Shown one piece after another: positions 1-7,749 of a stretch of DNA of 64,000 nucleotides. How positions within the stretch are numbered: position 1 is the stretch's first letter; every line of letters starts with the position of its first letter. Origin of the DNA: a virus. The notes beneath the pieces are model-generated. The model searched no databases and was not told the origin of the DNA. It saw only the letters and a list, made by a program, of their open reading frames with translations. The stretch is from positions 1-64,000 of the IMG/VR virus record IMGVR_UViG_3300046501_000082; one strand, written 5' to 3'. Made by a program: the position numbers and the translations under genes.

Positions 1-27
1 AATTAACGACTCTTATTTAAGATGATG
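1..27 (+). ncRNA. Probable 3' end of a group I intron (cut by the window edge)
   Basis: The first 27 bases closely resemble, from memory, the 3' terminus of the T4 td-type group I intron: an ATTAACGAC block, then CTTAT, then a short A-rich stretch ending in ATG. A terminal G followed by an in-frame coding stretch is expected of such introns. Only the last bases are visible, so the catalytic core cannot be checked. The exact 3' splice site could be G24 or G27. It supports reading 25-141 as a downstream exon rather than an independent gene. Confidence 0.4.
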
Positions 28-141
28 CAGGTTGATGCAACAAGTGATGCTTTCATTACACTCGCACAGAAAATTATGATTCCAAACTTCACCTCCGGTT
101 TAATCTCAGCAAACCTGACTAGACCAAACATCTTCACCTAA
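25..141 (+). CDS. C-terminal exon of a split gene, probably terminase large subunit (partial)
   Basis: A frame closed by a stop at position 4-6 stays open from the ATG codons at 22-27 to the TAA at 139, giving about 38 residues beginning QVDATSDAFITLAQKI. There is no ribosome-binding site in front, so it is unlikely to be a free gene. The D-A-x-x-D-A-F pattern could be the third acidic motif of a terminase nuclease domain, and the position directly upstream of the portal gene is where a large terminase gene usually ends. The terminase identity is inference from context and a short motif. Confidence 0.4.
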   Translation: MQVDATSDAFITLAQKIMIPNFTSGLISANLTRPNIFT

Positions 142-152
142 TAGGAGATTAC

Positions 153-1766
153 ATGGCTGTAGACACTGAAGTCTCCCTTGAGGCTGGGGAAAATGAAACC
201 CCTACAATGACAATGGGTGAAACTGGCTACTCAGGTTTGCTAACTTTAGGCGGTCAAATCCTCGAAGAATGTTCTCATGAACTGCGTTGGCCTGAAGCAA
301 TCAACACTTACAAGCGTATGGCAAAAGATGGTGCTATTGCCCCAGCCCTTGAACTTGTAGAGATGATGATTGCTCGTGTGCCTTGGACTGTCAAGATTCC
401 TGAAGGTTACGAAGATAAACTTAAAGATAAAGCAAACTTTGTACGTCAGTGTATTGAAGACATGGATACTGACTTTCAAAGTTTTATTAAACAAGTAGTG
501 TCTTATAATCGTTACGGTTTTTCAGTACATGAAAAGGTATTTAGGCTCCGCCTTCGCGAAAACGGTAGCAAATACAATGATGGTTTAGTTGGAATTAAGA
601 AATTACCCATCCGCTCTCAAGATAGTATATGCCGTTGGTACTGGAAGAATAGTGGACGTGAACTCGCAGGTTGCGTACAAAATGTAATGGTTCCGGGTAC
701 TGAAAGTTCTAATGGTTGGGATTTTGTATCTACAACCAGTGCTCAGACAATGGAAAAGAAGATTCCTCGTAAGAAGTTTCTTTTATTCCGCAACAACCCA
801 CTAAAAGACAGCCCTTGCGGAACTTCCCCTCTTAATGGTGCATGGCAAGCTTGGAAATACAAGCAAGCCTACCAAGAGAGTGAAGCTATTGCTGTAGCTC
901 AAGACTCTAATGGATTTAAAGTTCTTTATCTTCCACCTGAGTATATGGTAGCAGATGCTTCAGAAGATAAGAAAGCAGCTTTTGAAGAATACAAGAAAAT
1001 CCTTGCCAACATGCATCAAGCCAAGCAGTCAGGTATCATTCTCCCATTGTTGGTAGATGGGAATGGTAATAAGATGTTTGAGCTTGAGTTTCAGTCCATT
1101 ACAGGCCAGAAGTCTTATAATACAAACGAAATTATTAATCGATATACTTCAGAAATTCTGACTGCATTGTTTGCAGACTTTTTGTCTTTGGGTAGTAATG
1201 GTAGTGGTAGCTTCTCTTTGGCAGAGTCCAAGATTAGTGTAGTAGAGATGGCTATTCAGTCTAAGCTAGACGAAATTAAGTCTCAGCTGAATCATGACCT
1301 TATTCCACAACTATTTTCGCTCAACGGCTGGGATACAGATATTTTACCTGTACTTGACTACGGCGTGATTAGCAAAGAGTCCATAGACGAAGTTGGTAAG
1401 TTCGTGCAACGCGCCGCCGCGGTGGGTATGTTGCCTAAGACACCAGAAGTTGTAAACTGGGTTCTTAAACAAGCTGATATCCCTTATCGTGTTGATCCTA
1501 ATATGTCTCCTGAAGACCTTGCAGATATCCTTACGCCGATGACATCTATGGCGGCTGAGGGTATGAAACAAGGACTTAATTCGGGGACTGGTTCGAATAC
1601 GGGTTCTTCTGGGGATGCCTCAACATCTAACAATGCTAATGCCAACACCAGCAAAACATTCTTTGAGTTGATATCTCAAGATTCTGCGTTTACTACAGTA
1701 AAAATGAATGGAATTATTACTAAGTACACTAATGAAGATTGGGCAGAGTTGGGGTATGAAGAGTAA
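153..1766 (+). CDS. Portal protein (DUF935 / Mu gp29-like)
   Basis: This 537-residue protein would form the dodecameric ring at the head vertex through which DNA is packaged and ejected. The ELRWPEAINTYKRMAKD region and the following helical stem are typical of the DUF935 portal family, and length and position (between terminase and protease) fit. The ATG at 153 has a strong TAGGAG site seven bases upstream. The C-terminal tail is rich in Ser, Asn, Thr and Gly (about residues 475-505) and is probably disordered. It starts the late head module. Confidence 0.85.
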   Translation: MAVDTEVSLEAGENETPTMTMGETGYSGLLTLGGQILEECSHELRWPEAINTYKRMAKDGAIAPALELVEMMIARVPWTVKIPEGYEDKLKDKANFVRQCIEDMDTDFQSFIKQVVSYNRYGFSVHEKVFRLRLRENGSKYNDGLVGIKKLPIRSQDSICRWYWKNSGRELAGCVQNVMVPGTESSNGWDFVSTTSAQTMEKKIPRKKFLLFRNNPLKDSPCGTSPLNGAWQAWKYKQAYQESEAIAVAQDSNGFKVLYLPPEYMVADASEDKKAAFEEYKKILANMHQAKQSGIILPLLVDGNGNKMFELEFQSITGQKSYNTNEIINRYTSEILTALFADFLSLGSNGSGSFSLAESKISVVEMAIQSKLDEIKSQLNHDLIPQLFSLNGWDTDILPVLDYGVISKESIDEVGKFVQRAAAVGMLPKTPEVVNWVLKQADIPYRVDPNMSPEDLADILTPMTSMAAEGMKQGLNSGTGSNTGSSGDASTSNNANANTSKTFFELISQDSAFTTVKMNGIITKYTNEDWAELGYEE

Positions 1767-1798
1767 TGTTAAAAAGCTATCAGCTCAAGAAAACACAT

Positions 1799-1849
1799 AA
1801 GGAGGCGTAAATGCCGCACGCTTTATTTCGTCTCCGTGAGAACAGCTAG
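1799..1849 (+). pseudogene. Fossil start of the S49 protease gene left by homing-gene insertion
   Basis: A strong AAGGAGG site is followed by ATG at 1811 and codons for MPHALFRLREN, then Ser and a TAG stop at 1847. The real protease gene at 2644 starts MPHSLLRLKNK behind a matching ATAAGGAGGC sequence. This stretch is therefore the displaced original 5' end of the protease gene, cut off when the GIY-YIG gene entered and replaced by a diverged copy carried at the 3' end of that gene. It could still be translated as a 12-residue peptide coupled to the ATG at 1851. Confidence 0.75.
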
Positions 1850-1850
1850 T

Positions 1851-2663
1851 ATGGCAGAAGTCTATTGGATTCATCTGCCAGAACACACTGATATGTTCTC
1901 TGAAGGTTATATTGGTGTAACATCTAAGACAGCTAAAGAGAGATTTAAGTCGCATATTAATGCAGCTAATCTTAATAAAAAGAAGCATCTTAAGATTAGC
2001 TATGCAATTAAAAAGTACGGCGCTGAAAACCTTATTGTCCAAACTTTAGTTATTTGCTCTGATGAATACGCGCTTGATTTAGAGCTTAAACTCAGACCCA
2101 CAAAAGAAATTGGATGGAATCTTGCTCCGGGTGGATCTAAGCCACCACTACGAGTAGGTCCAATGGGTCCGGAGTTTTCAGCAAGATTAAGTGAAAGGAA
2201 TCGTGGAGTCCTTAAGTCTGAAGAGACAAAAAGAAAAATCTCAGAGACTTTGACGGGAACAACACTGCCCCAAGAAGTAAAAGATAAAATCTCAGCCTCT
2301 CATAAACTTAAAACTTTAGATCAGAGAAACACCAATTCTTTACAAGCTATCAAAGATGCCAACAGACGTAAAAGGATGTCAGTAACTGTAGTGCCAAGAT
2401 TTTGGAAAAGTTACCCTAAAGCTGCCGTACATTACACAACATTAATGCCAGTTATGGACCTTGTGTGTGACTTGTATTATTCAAGGGAAGAAGACATTTC
2501 GGCAAATGAAATCATCAAACATTTCAATCTGTCCGATGGTTCCTTATCTTTTATTTCTAAAGCTATGCAGAAGTTTAGGGGTGGTTGGAATCCCTCCGAA
2601 GATCCTTTTTGGATTCTAGAGTTTAAAAATAAGGAGGCCAACGATGCCCCACTCACTACTTAG
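1851..2663 (+). CDS. GIY-YIG homing endonuclease with NUMOD3 DNA-binding repeats
   Basis: The N-terminal nuclease domain has VYWIH then GYIGVTSKTAKERFKSH, the catalytic Glu in DLELKLRP and the closing WNLAPGGS segment. It is followed by two NUMOD3-like segments (VLKSEETKRKISETLTG and TLPQEVKDKISASHK) that usually grip DNA. I chose the ATG at 1851, two bases after the stop of the fossil ORF, because it begins exactly at the GIY domain; a GTG at 1836 is the alternative. It is free-standing between portal and protease, and its last codons contain the RBS and start of the protease gene, so it is a recent selfish insertion. Confidence 0.85.
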   Translation: MAEVYWIHLPEHTDMFSEGYIGVTSKTAKERFKSHINAANLNKKKHLKISYAIKKYGAENLIVQTLVICSDEYALDLELKLRPTKEIGWNLAPGGSKPPLRVGPMGPEFSARLSERNRGVLKSEETKRKISETLTGTTLPQEVKDKISASHKLKTLDQRNTNSLQAIKDANRRKRMSVTVVPRFWKSYPKAAVHYTTLMPVMDLVCDLYYSREEDISANEIIKHFNLSDGSLSFISKAMQKFRGGWNPSEDPFWILEFKNKEANDAPLTT

Positions 2664-4026
2664 ATTGAAAAACAAGATTGATAACAAACCTCATTTGATG
2701 GAACTCCATGAGTTTGAGCAAGTGTTGGCTTATCTTGATAAATCCATTAATGGTCGAGAAGTAAAAACCCCCGAACCAAAGATGGAAGAAACTGCTACAC
2801 ATAACTCTCGCTACAGCATCTATGAAGATGATAATGCAGCACTGTTCACCATTGAAGGTCCAATGACCAAAAAGCCTGTCACCTTGTTTGGTATGGATTG
2901 TGGTGGATTTAGTTATGAACAATTTAAAGAAGACTTCCGAACAGTTGCTGATTCTGGTGTGAAGACTGTAGGTTTCATGTTGGATTCGGGAGGTGGCGAA
3001 GCTGACTCACTCTTTGATACCGCAAACTATGTTCGTGCATTAGCTGACGAAAATGGTATTAAGATCATCTCGTATGTGGATTCGCTCGCAGCATCGGCGT
3101 GTTACGGTATTGCTGCTATCTCAGATGAAATTATCATGAGTGGCTCCTCAACTGTAGGTTCGATTGGTGTGGTTTTGAGGCTTATTAACGACAGCGAAGC
3201 ACTTAAGAAAGAAGGCTACGAACGAGTCTATGTAACAGCCGGAAAAGATAAGGTGCCGTTCGATGCGGACGGTAAATTTAAAGATTCATTCCTTGCAGAC
3301 ATCAAAGAAAAGATTGATGTTATGTATGGTGAATTTACAGAGCATGTTGCTAAATACCGTAATATTTCTGTAGAACAAGTAAAGGCTACTGAAGCCCGAA
3401 CTTATCTTTCAACTCAAGCTTTGGAACTTGGGCTCGCGGACTCCTCAATGACGCTTGAACAATTCTATTCTTATTTTGCTAAACAAGCAGAAAGTCGTGT
3501 AGAGGGTAACATGCTACCAAAGAAACTATTTAATTTTAATATGAAAAATGATGAGGAAACTCTTGAAATGACCCAACTTGCAGATTTGCAATCGCAACTC
3601 ACTGCTGCAAACGAGCAACTTGCAGAGTTCTCCTCTGTTAAAGAAGCTCACGCAACTTTGCTTGCAGCTTTCACTGAAAAAGAAACCCTTCTGGCTACTG
3701 CACTCTCCGAAGTTGCACAGATGAAAGAAGCTGTAGCCTCTGCTGAAGCTGCTGCTGTAGCCGTTAAAATGGACGCTCGTAAGTCCAAGCTTGCCGCTGT
3801 AATGAGTGCTGACAAACTGGAAGGTGTTTCTGCTTCCCTGTCCAGCCTTGATGACTCGGCATTTGAAACTGTTCTGAGTGGTTTTGCTGCACAGAAACAA
3901 GCTCTTGAAGCATCTGATATGTTTACAGAGATTGGCGACCAAGGTACTGAAGCTGTTGCCGAACCTACTTCGAAAGCTAAAACTTCTACCGAAGATCTTA
4001 TCAAACAAAAACTTGGTTTGAAGTAA
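2644..4026 (+). CDS. Prohead protease (S49/SppA type) with C-terminal scaffold region
   Basis: This 460-residue protein joins an S49 signal-peptide-peptidase-like protease (residues about 55-270) to an Ala/Glu-rich coiled-coil tail (about 310-430) resembling a scaffold, the lambda C/Nu3 arrangement. The SLAASACYGIAAISDEI block contains the likely nucleophile Ser151, and SGGGEADS matches the oxyanion strand region. It would process and shape the procapsid before DNA packaging. The RBS and ATG lie within the 3' end of the upstream homing endonuclease gene, and its first codons differ from the fossil copy at 1811. Confidence 0.85.
   Translation: MPHSLLRLKNKIDNKPHLMELHEFEQVLAYLDKSINGREVKTPEPKMEETATHNSRYSIYEDDNAALFTIEGPMTKKPVTLFGMDCGGFSYEQFKEDFRTVADSGVKTVGFMLDSGGGEADSLFDTANYVRALADENGIKIISYVDSLAASACYGIAAISDEIIMSGSSTVGSIGVVLRLINDSEALKKEGYERVYVTAGKDKVPFDADGKFKDSFLADIKEKIDVMYGEFTEHVAKYRNISVEQVKATEARTYLSTQALELGLADSSMTLEQFYSYFAKQAESRVEGNMLPKKLFNFNMKNDEETLEMTQLADLQSQLTAANEQLAEFSSVKEAHATLLAAFTEKETLLATALSEVAQMKEAVASAEAAAVAVKMDARKSKLAAVMSADKLEGVSASLSSLDDSAFETVLSGFAAQKQALEASDMFTEIGDQGTEAVAEPTSKAKTSTEDLIKQKLGLK
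3511..4026 (+). CDS. Nested scaffold protein from an internal start in the protease gene
   Basis: In the protease frame an ATG at 3511 follows a GAGGG site by five bases and opens a 171-residue product MLPKKLF... that consists only of the coiled-coil tail. Internal initiation of scaffold inside an S49 capsid protease is established for lambda (Nu3 within C). Here the product is inferred from the RBS-like sequence and the domain boundary. Other in-frame ATGs at about 3541 and 3568 are possible starts. Confidence 0.45.
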   Translation: MLPKKLFNFNMKNDEETLEMTQLADLQSQLTAANEQLAEFSSVKEAHATLLAAFTEKETLLATALSEVAQMKEAVASAEAAAVAVKMDARKSKLAAVMSADKLEGVSASLSSLDDSAFETVLSGFAAQKQALEASDMFTEIGDQGTEAVAEPTSKAKTSTEDLIKQKLGLK

Positions 4027-4069
4027 GTTTCACTTACACACCTCTAGTTTATATTTAAAGGAAACAAAT

Positions 4070-4540
4070 ATGCCTTTCGTTGCGCAAACCTATGTAAAAC
4101 GCTTCTCGGACTTGGTTGTCCATGAGATGGACCCTTCGGTTGGTTACAGCCGTCGTGATCTGAACGTCACCCCTATCACTGCTCCTATCCAACTGGGTAC
4201 TGTAGTTTATCGTGCAAAATCTGCTGATCTGACTGCACCTTGGACTGTACTGGCTTCTGCTACTCCGTTGGTTCTGACCAATGAATTCGCTGTAGTTTAC
4301 GGCGATCATTTCAGCTTCAACCCTGCGTTTGTTGCTCGTGCAATTGCCGCTAACATGTACAACGCTGTTGGTTTTGTTGGTACTTCGGGTGCTCTGCAAC
4401 TCAAAGAATACTACATCAAACAAGTTGCTAAGTCTGCTGTAAACGTTGGTGGTGCTGCCCTCACTGACGCTCAAGTTGAAACCCTGAAAGGTTTGCTTGA
4501 ACAGCAAGGCATCCAAGTTCTCAAAACTGTTTCTGCTTAA
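4070..4540 (+). CDS. Probable head decoration / capsid-stabilising protein
   Basis: A 156-residue protein lies between the protease and the major capsid gene, the slot held by decoration proteins (lambda gpD position). It is rich in beta-prone and Ala/Val residues, with no Cys and no membrane segment. It begins MPFVAQTYVKRFSDLV behind an AAAGGAAAC site. No catalytic motif is visible. The assignment rests on position, size and high expression-style codon use shared with the capsid gene. Confidence 0.6.
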   Translation: MPFVAQTYVKRFSDLVVHEMDPSVGYSRRDLNVTPITAPIQLGTVVYRAKSADLTAPWTVLASATPLVLTNEFAVVYGDHFSFNPAFVARAIAANMYNAVGFVGTSGALQLKEYYIKQVAKSAVNVGGAALTDAQVETLKGLLEQQGIQVLKTVSA

Positions 4541-4559
4541 TTAAGGAATTATAAATAAT

Positions 4560-5630
4560 ATGGCCCTCGTACTTGCACCCGGCAACACTGGTAAGGTTGT
4601 AGACCGCACCGACTCCCTGATTGTTATTCCCAACACTGTTGGTATTACTAACGCATTGGGTCTGTTTGCTCCAACCTACTCTACCCAAAAGAACATTGAA
4701 GTTGTTCGTTCTACCAAGCGTAGTCATATCCTTGAAGATCGTAACTGGGATGAGCGTAACCAAACCATCGCTGGTCGTGAACATGATTCTCTGTTGCTGA
4801 AAATCCCTCACTTCCCACTTGACGATGCTATCACTCCTAATGATGTTGATGGTATTGTTGTAGCGGGTTCTCTGGCTGAGTTTGCTGAGCTGGAAACTGT
4901 TGCTTCTGTTCGTGCTGACAAGATGATTGATATGCGTGAAGCGCATGCCCTCACCCTTGAAGCTGCTCGTATGCAACTGATCACCACTGGTACTGCTTAT
5001 GCTCCTCGTGGCACTGTAGTTACTAACTTCTACACTGAGTTTGGTATCACTCGTGAAGAAGAAGGCATTGATCTGGCTGGCGCTTCCGATCCTCGTGCAG
5101 CTTTCAACAACGCTAAGAAATTGGTTCGTAACGGTCTGCGTGATGGTCAAGCTGGTACTGTTCGTTCGTTCGTTGTTCTGGCATCTGACTCGTTCTACAT
5201 GGCTCTGCAACAGAATGCTTTCGTAACTGACGCATACAAGTATGTAGACCAAACCCAAGCTCTCAACGTTCTGTTGGGCCGTGGTGGTCAAGATGTAGCT
5301 GGCTTGGATGCACGCTTTGAGCAGATGTCCCTGTTCGGTATCACCTTCATCAACGCTGGTGCTGCTGGTTATGAGAATGCTGCTGGTGAGTTCGTACCAT
5401 TCATTCCAGAAGGTGACGCTTACATGATGCCTGTTGGTGTTCGTGATCTTTTCAAAACCTACTTTGCTCCTGCAAACCGTTTTGGCTCGATCAACCGTGC
5501 AGCTCAAGGTTCGTACTGGTTCGAGTATCTGAATGAAAAAGATGACATTATCGAAATCATGACAGAGCAGAACTTCCTGAACGCCTTGCTGAACCCTGCT
5601 GCTATTATCCGTCTGTTCTTGGATGCTTAA
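4560..5630 (+). CDS. Major capsid protein (lambda gpE-like, HK97 fold)
   Basis: This 356-residue protein fits the lambda E / DUF2184-type major head protein family in length and order, directly after the decoration gene. Characteristic features are the RSHILEDRNWDER segment, the DDAITPNDVDGI region and the C-terminal YWFEYLNEKDDIIEIM block. Codon use is strongly biased (many CGT, GGT, CTG codons), as expected of the most abundant virion protein. A hairpin terminator-like sequence follows the stop. Confidence 0.85.
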   Translation: MALVLAPGNTGKVVDRTDSLIVIPNTVGITNALGLFAPTYSTQKNIEVVRSTKRSHILEDRNWDERNQTIAGREHDSLLLKIPHFPLDDAITPNDVDGIVVAGSLAEFAELETVASVRADKMIDMREAHALTLEAARMQLITTGTAYAPRGTVVTNFYTEFGITREEEGIDLAGASDPRAAFNNAKKLVRNGLRDGQAGTVRSFVVLASDSFYMALQQNAFVTDAYKYVDQTQALNVLLGRGGQDVAGLDARFEQMSLFGITFINAGAAGYENAAGEFVPFIPEGDAYMMPVGVRDLFKTYFAPANRFGSINRAAQGSYWFEYLNEKDDIIEIMTEQNFLNALLNPAAIIRLFLDA

Positions 5631-5636
5631 ATATTT

Positions 5637-5665
5637 AGGGGCTTGAAATACAGCCCCTTGTTTTG
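5637..5665 (+). terminator. Hairpin terminator after the major capsid gene
   Basis: AGGGGCT and AGCCCCT arms enclose an eight-base loop and are followed by TTGTTTT. The position right after the capsid stop suggests partial termination or an mRNA 3' end stabiliser that sets capsid above downstream genes. The T-run is interrupted, so read-through is likely. Confidence 0.6.
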
Positions 5666-5676
5666 GAGATATAAAG

Positions 5677-5895
5677 ATGCCTGTAACAACTAAAAATGGT
5701 TGGATCTTTGCTGTAGAAGAACTTGAAGCTAGTCTTACAGACGGCACTGCTGTTCCTGCTGCAACCACCACTGTAAATGGTACTGTGAAGAAAGCTGCTA
5801 CTCAAGCTAACTTTGCTGGTGCTGATAATGCTGCACTGTTGGTAGAGTTGAACGCTTTCCTTGCTAAGCTTAAAACTGCTGGCATTGTAGCTTAA
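5677..5895 (+). CDS. Head fibre protein (PF11133-like)
   Basis: A 72-residue protein whose C-terminal half, GTVKKAATQANFAGADNAAL then LNAFLAKLKTAGIVA, matches the pattern of the phage head-fibre family named after the phi29 head fibre. That family attaches to the capsid surface. The short N-terminal part (MPVTTKNGWIF) is unlike other genes here. TTGGAGAT precedes the ATG. It closes the head-shell block. Confidence 0.65.
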   Translation: MPVTTKNGWIFAVEELEASLTDGTAVPAATTTVNGTVKKAATQANFAGADNAALLVELNAFLAKLKTAGIVA

Positions 5896-5903
5896 TAATA
5901 TGG

Positions 5904-5921
5904 GGGTGGTTAATTCTACCC
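5904..5921 (+). terminator. Weak hairpin after the head fibre gene
   Basis: GGGTGG pairs with CTACCC (one G-T pair) around a TTAATT loop, followed by TTGTAATT. It is weak and could act as a partial terminator in front of the inserted LAGLIDADG gene. Confidence 0.35.
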
Positions 5922-5950
5922 TTGTAATTAAAAGAATTATGTGTTAAAGT
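5922..5950 (+). promoter_or_regulatory. Candidate promoter for the LAGLIDADG homing gene
   Basis: TTGTAA at 5922 and TAAAGT at 5945 are separated by 17 bases. Both boxes are imperfect sigma70 matches. It would give the homing gene its own transcript independent of late transcription. Confidence 0.35.
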
Positions 5951-5983
5951 TTTAGATCAAATTAAATTAAAGGAGATCTAAAA
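5950..5983 (+). promoter_or_regulatory. RBS-occluding hairpin at the LAGLIDADG gene start
   Basis: TTTTAGATC at 5950 is a perfect 9-base inverted match to GATCTAAAA at 5975, whose last A is the first base of the ATG. The AAAGGAG site lies in the loop and at the stem base. Folding would hide the ribosome-binding site, as known for several T4 homing genes in read-through transcripts. Confidence 0.6.
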
Positions 5984-6951
5984 TGCAAGAATTAATAAAA
6001 CCCCACTACTTTGAACAGGTATTGGAGATGTTTGACCAAGGTCTTTTACAGCAAGAAATTGCTGATATTATTGGTATTAAAAAACAAGCTCTAGCTTTTC
6101 AAATGAAGAAGTTTGGATTCTCTTTCAAACGAGCTTCCTATCGTATGCTTGATTCTCAAATCGATGAAGCTGTTAGGATGTATTCAGAAGGAATGTCCGC
6201 ACCAGAAATCGGCACTGCTCTCGGAGTCTCTAAGTCCAATGTAAACTACGCACTTAATTTGCGTGGTGTTGCTATGAAGACAAAGAAAGAGATTAAGTTC
6301 TACAAAAAGTATTCTATAAATGAAGATGCTTTTTTGGATTTAACTACAGAACAGTCTGCTTATTTCTATGGTTGGATTTTAACTGATGGCTGGGTAAGTA
6401 AGGCAAACGTCTCTATTGAGTTATCAAGAAAAGATGAGGAGCTTCTGTTAAACTTCAAATCTTATATGGGAAGTTCAAATAAGATTTACCAAAGAAGTAA
6501 AGTAGTGAAGGTTACTGGCAATGTATCCGAGATGAGTTCTTTTGGTTTTTCCCATGAACCAATCTTGAATAGACTGAAAGAGTTGGGGCTTAAAGAAAGA
6601 AAATCTTTAAAAGAAGTTTGTCCAGATGTATTCAAATACAATCGACATTTTTGGCGAGGTGTGGTTGAGGGTGACGGACATATTGCCAAATCGGATAGCT
6701 ATTCAGTAGAAATTTGTGGTAGTGAAGAGCTATGCAGTGCTTTTGAAAATTATTGTAAATCCCTTTGCCCTGAAGCCCATGTATACAGAGCAATGAACGG
6801 TAAGATGTTTGTTGCTAAAATTGGTCGGAAAAGTTCAACCAATATAATCCTTAACGAATTGTATAGAGATTGCACTTTAAAGCTCTCTAGAAAATATAAT
6901 GTTTATTTAGAGAGGTATTGTGATGGCATTGACTTTGATAGAGCAAGTTAG
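5983..6951 (+). CDS. LAGLIDADG homing endonuclease with N-terminal helix-turn-helix repeats
   Basis: The 322-residue protein has two LAGLIDADG helices, SAYFYGWILTDGW (about 126-137, acidic Asp135) and HFWRGVVEGDGHI (about 222-234, Asp231), so a single chain forms the pseudo-dimer that makes a staggered cut. Residues 1-95 hold two HTH-like segments (QEIADIIGIKKQALAFQM and APEIGTALGVSKSNVNYAL). It is free-standing between the head fibre and a head-tail connector gene. Its 3' end overlaps the start of the next gene by about 30 bases and supplies that gene's RBS. An RBS-occluding hairpin precedes it. Confidence 0.88.
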   Translation: MQELIKPHYFEQVLEMFDQGLLQQEIADIIGIKKQALAFQMKKFGFSFKRASYRMLDSQIDEAVRMYSEGMSAPEIGTALGVSKSNVNYALNLRGVAMKTKKEIKFYKKYSINEDAFLDLTTEQSAYFYGWILTDGWVSKANVSIELSRKDEELLLNFKSYMGSSNKIYQRSKVVKVTGNVSEMSSFGFSHEPILNRLKELGLKERKSLKEVCPDVFKYNRHFWRGVVEGDGHIAKSDSYSVEICGSEELCSAFENYCKSLCPEAHVYRAMNGKMFVAKIGRKSSTNIILNELYRDCTLKLSRKYNVYLERYCDGIDFDRAS

Positions 6952-7357
6952 GACACTTGTTGGTGATAGCGAAAATAGTCCATTTTATCCGCTACTTTCT
7001 GATGACCAGTATCAAAACTTCCTAGACATGACTAATAACAATGTCTTTGCAGCAGCTCGTTGGGCTGCTATTTCTATCAGCTTTATTGTAGCTGGTTGGA
7101 ATACGAGAGAAACTACAGGTGATTTGACTGTATATAATGAGTACGGAAAGAATTACTTGGCAGCACTTGGTAATCTAATCAATAGCCCCGGACTACTTAT
7201 TCCTTCTGGTCTATTTCCTTGGTCTGCTAATAAGTGTCCAAGTAAGCTCATGTCTATTGAAGTATGCGATGGAGATAAGTGCCGGGAAGCAACTTGTTGT
7301 GAAACAGGGTGTAGTTGTGACGACTGTCATCCTCATGGTGAAGTCTTTGTTTATTAG
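6923..7357 (+). CDS. Head-tail connector (adaptor-like) with Cys-rich tail
   Basis: The 144-residue protein starts MALTLIEQVRTLVGDSENSPF, a pattern typical of head-tail adaptor proteins that dock under the portal. I chose the second of two ATGs; AGAGAGG lies upstream within the homing gene. The last 32 residues carry seven Cys and a CDDCHPH ending, an unusual metal-ligand-rich tail for a connector protein. It begins the neck module. Confidence 0.7.
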   Translation: MALTLIEQVRTLVGDSENSPFYPLLSDDQYQNFLDMTNNNVFAAARWAAISISFIVAGWNTRETTGDLTVYNEYGKNYLAALGNLINSPGLLIPSGLFPWSANKCPSKLMSIEVCDGDKCREATCCETGCSCDDCHPHGEVFVY

Positions 7358-7365
7358 GAGTTGAG

Positions 7366-7740
7366 ATGTTAAAACCACAATTCCTTTTGACACATAAGAT
7401 TCCTGTAGAGATTACCCGAACAAGTGCAGGTGGTTATGTTGATGGTGATCCTGTACCGGGTACTACAACAATCTTCACAGCGATGGTAAATATTCAACCT
7501 GCAAAACCTTATGAAATTCTCATGATGGCTGAATCAGACAGAACACGTTCTTGGTGGAAAGTCTATTCAGCCGATGTATTGAGAACTTTACGTGAGGGAG
7601 TTGATGGTTGGTCAGCGGATACGTTTCAGTGGAAAGATGACACTTACAAAGTAATGCGAGTGGATGACTGGACAGCTGGAATGTCAATTCTGGAACACAC
7701 AAAAAGCTGGTGTGTCCGTATTGAGCGTACCCCCAATTAA
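7366..7740 (+). CDS. Head completion / neck protein
   Basis: A 124-residue protein in the neck cluster. It has the beta-rich pattern of SPP1 gp16 / head-closure-like proteins, with a GDPVPGTTTIFTAMVNIQP strand region followed by DTFQWKDDTYKVMRVDDW. This assignment is by position and pattern, without a catalytic motif to confirm it. A GGAGTTGAG site precedes the ATG. Confidence 0.5.
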   Translation: MLKPQFLLTHKIPVEITRTSAGGYVDGDPVPGTTTIFTAMVNIQPAKPYEILMMAESDRTRSWWKVYSADVLRTLREGVDGWSADTFQWKDDTYKVMRVDDWTAGMSILEHTKSWCVRIERTPN

Positions 7741-7749
7741 GGAGCAGCT

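Noticed and set aside
3526-4008. 160-residue minus-strand ORF opposite the protease/scaffold gene
   Set aside because: Antisense shadow of Ala/Ser-rich coding sequence; composition matches an antisense artefact.
4521-5771. 416-residue minus-strand ORF opposite the major capsid gene
   Set aside because: It is a shadow of the strongly codon-biased capsid gene (few stops on the antisense frame), has no RBS and no recognisable domain.
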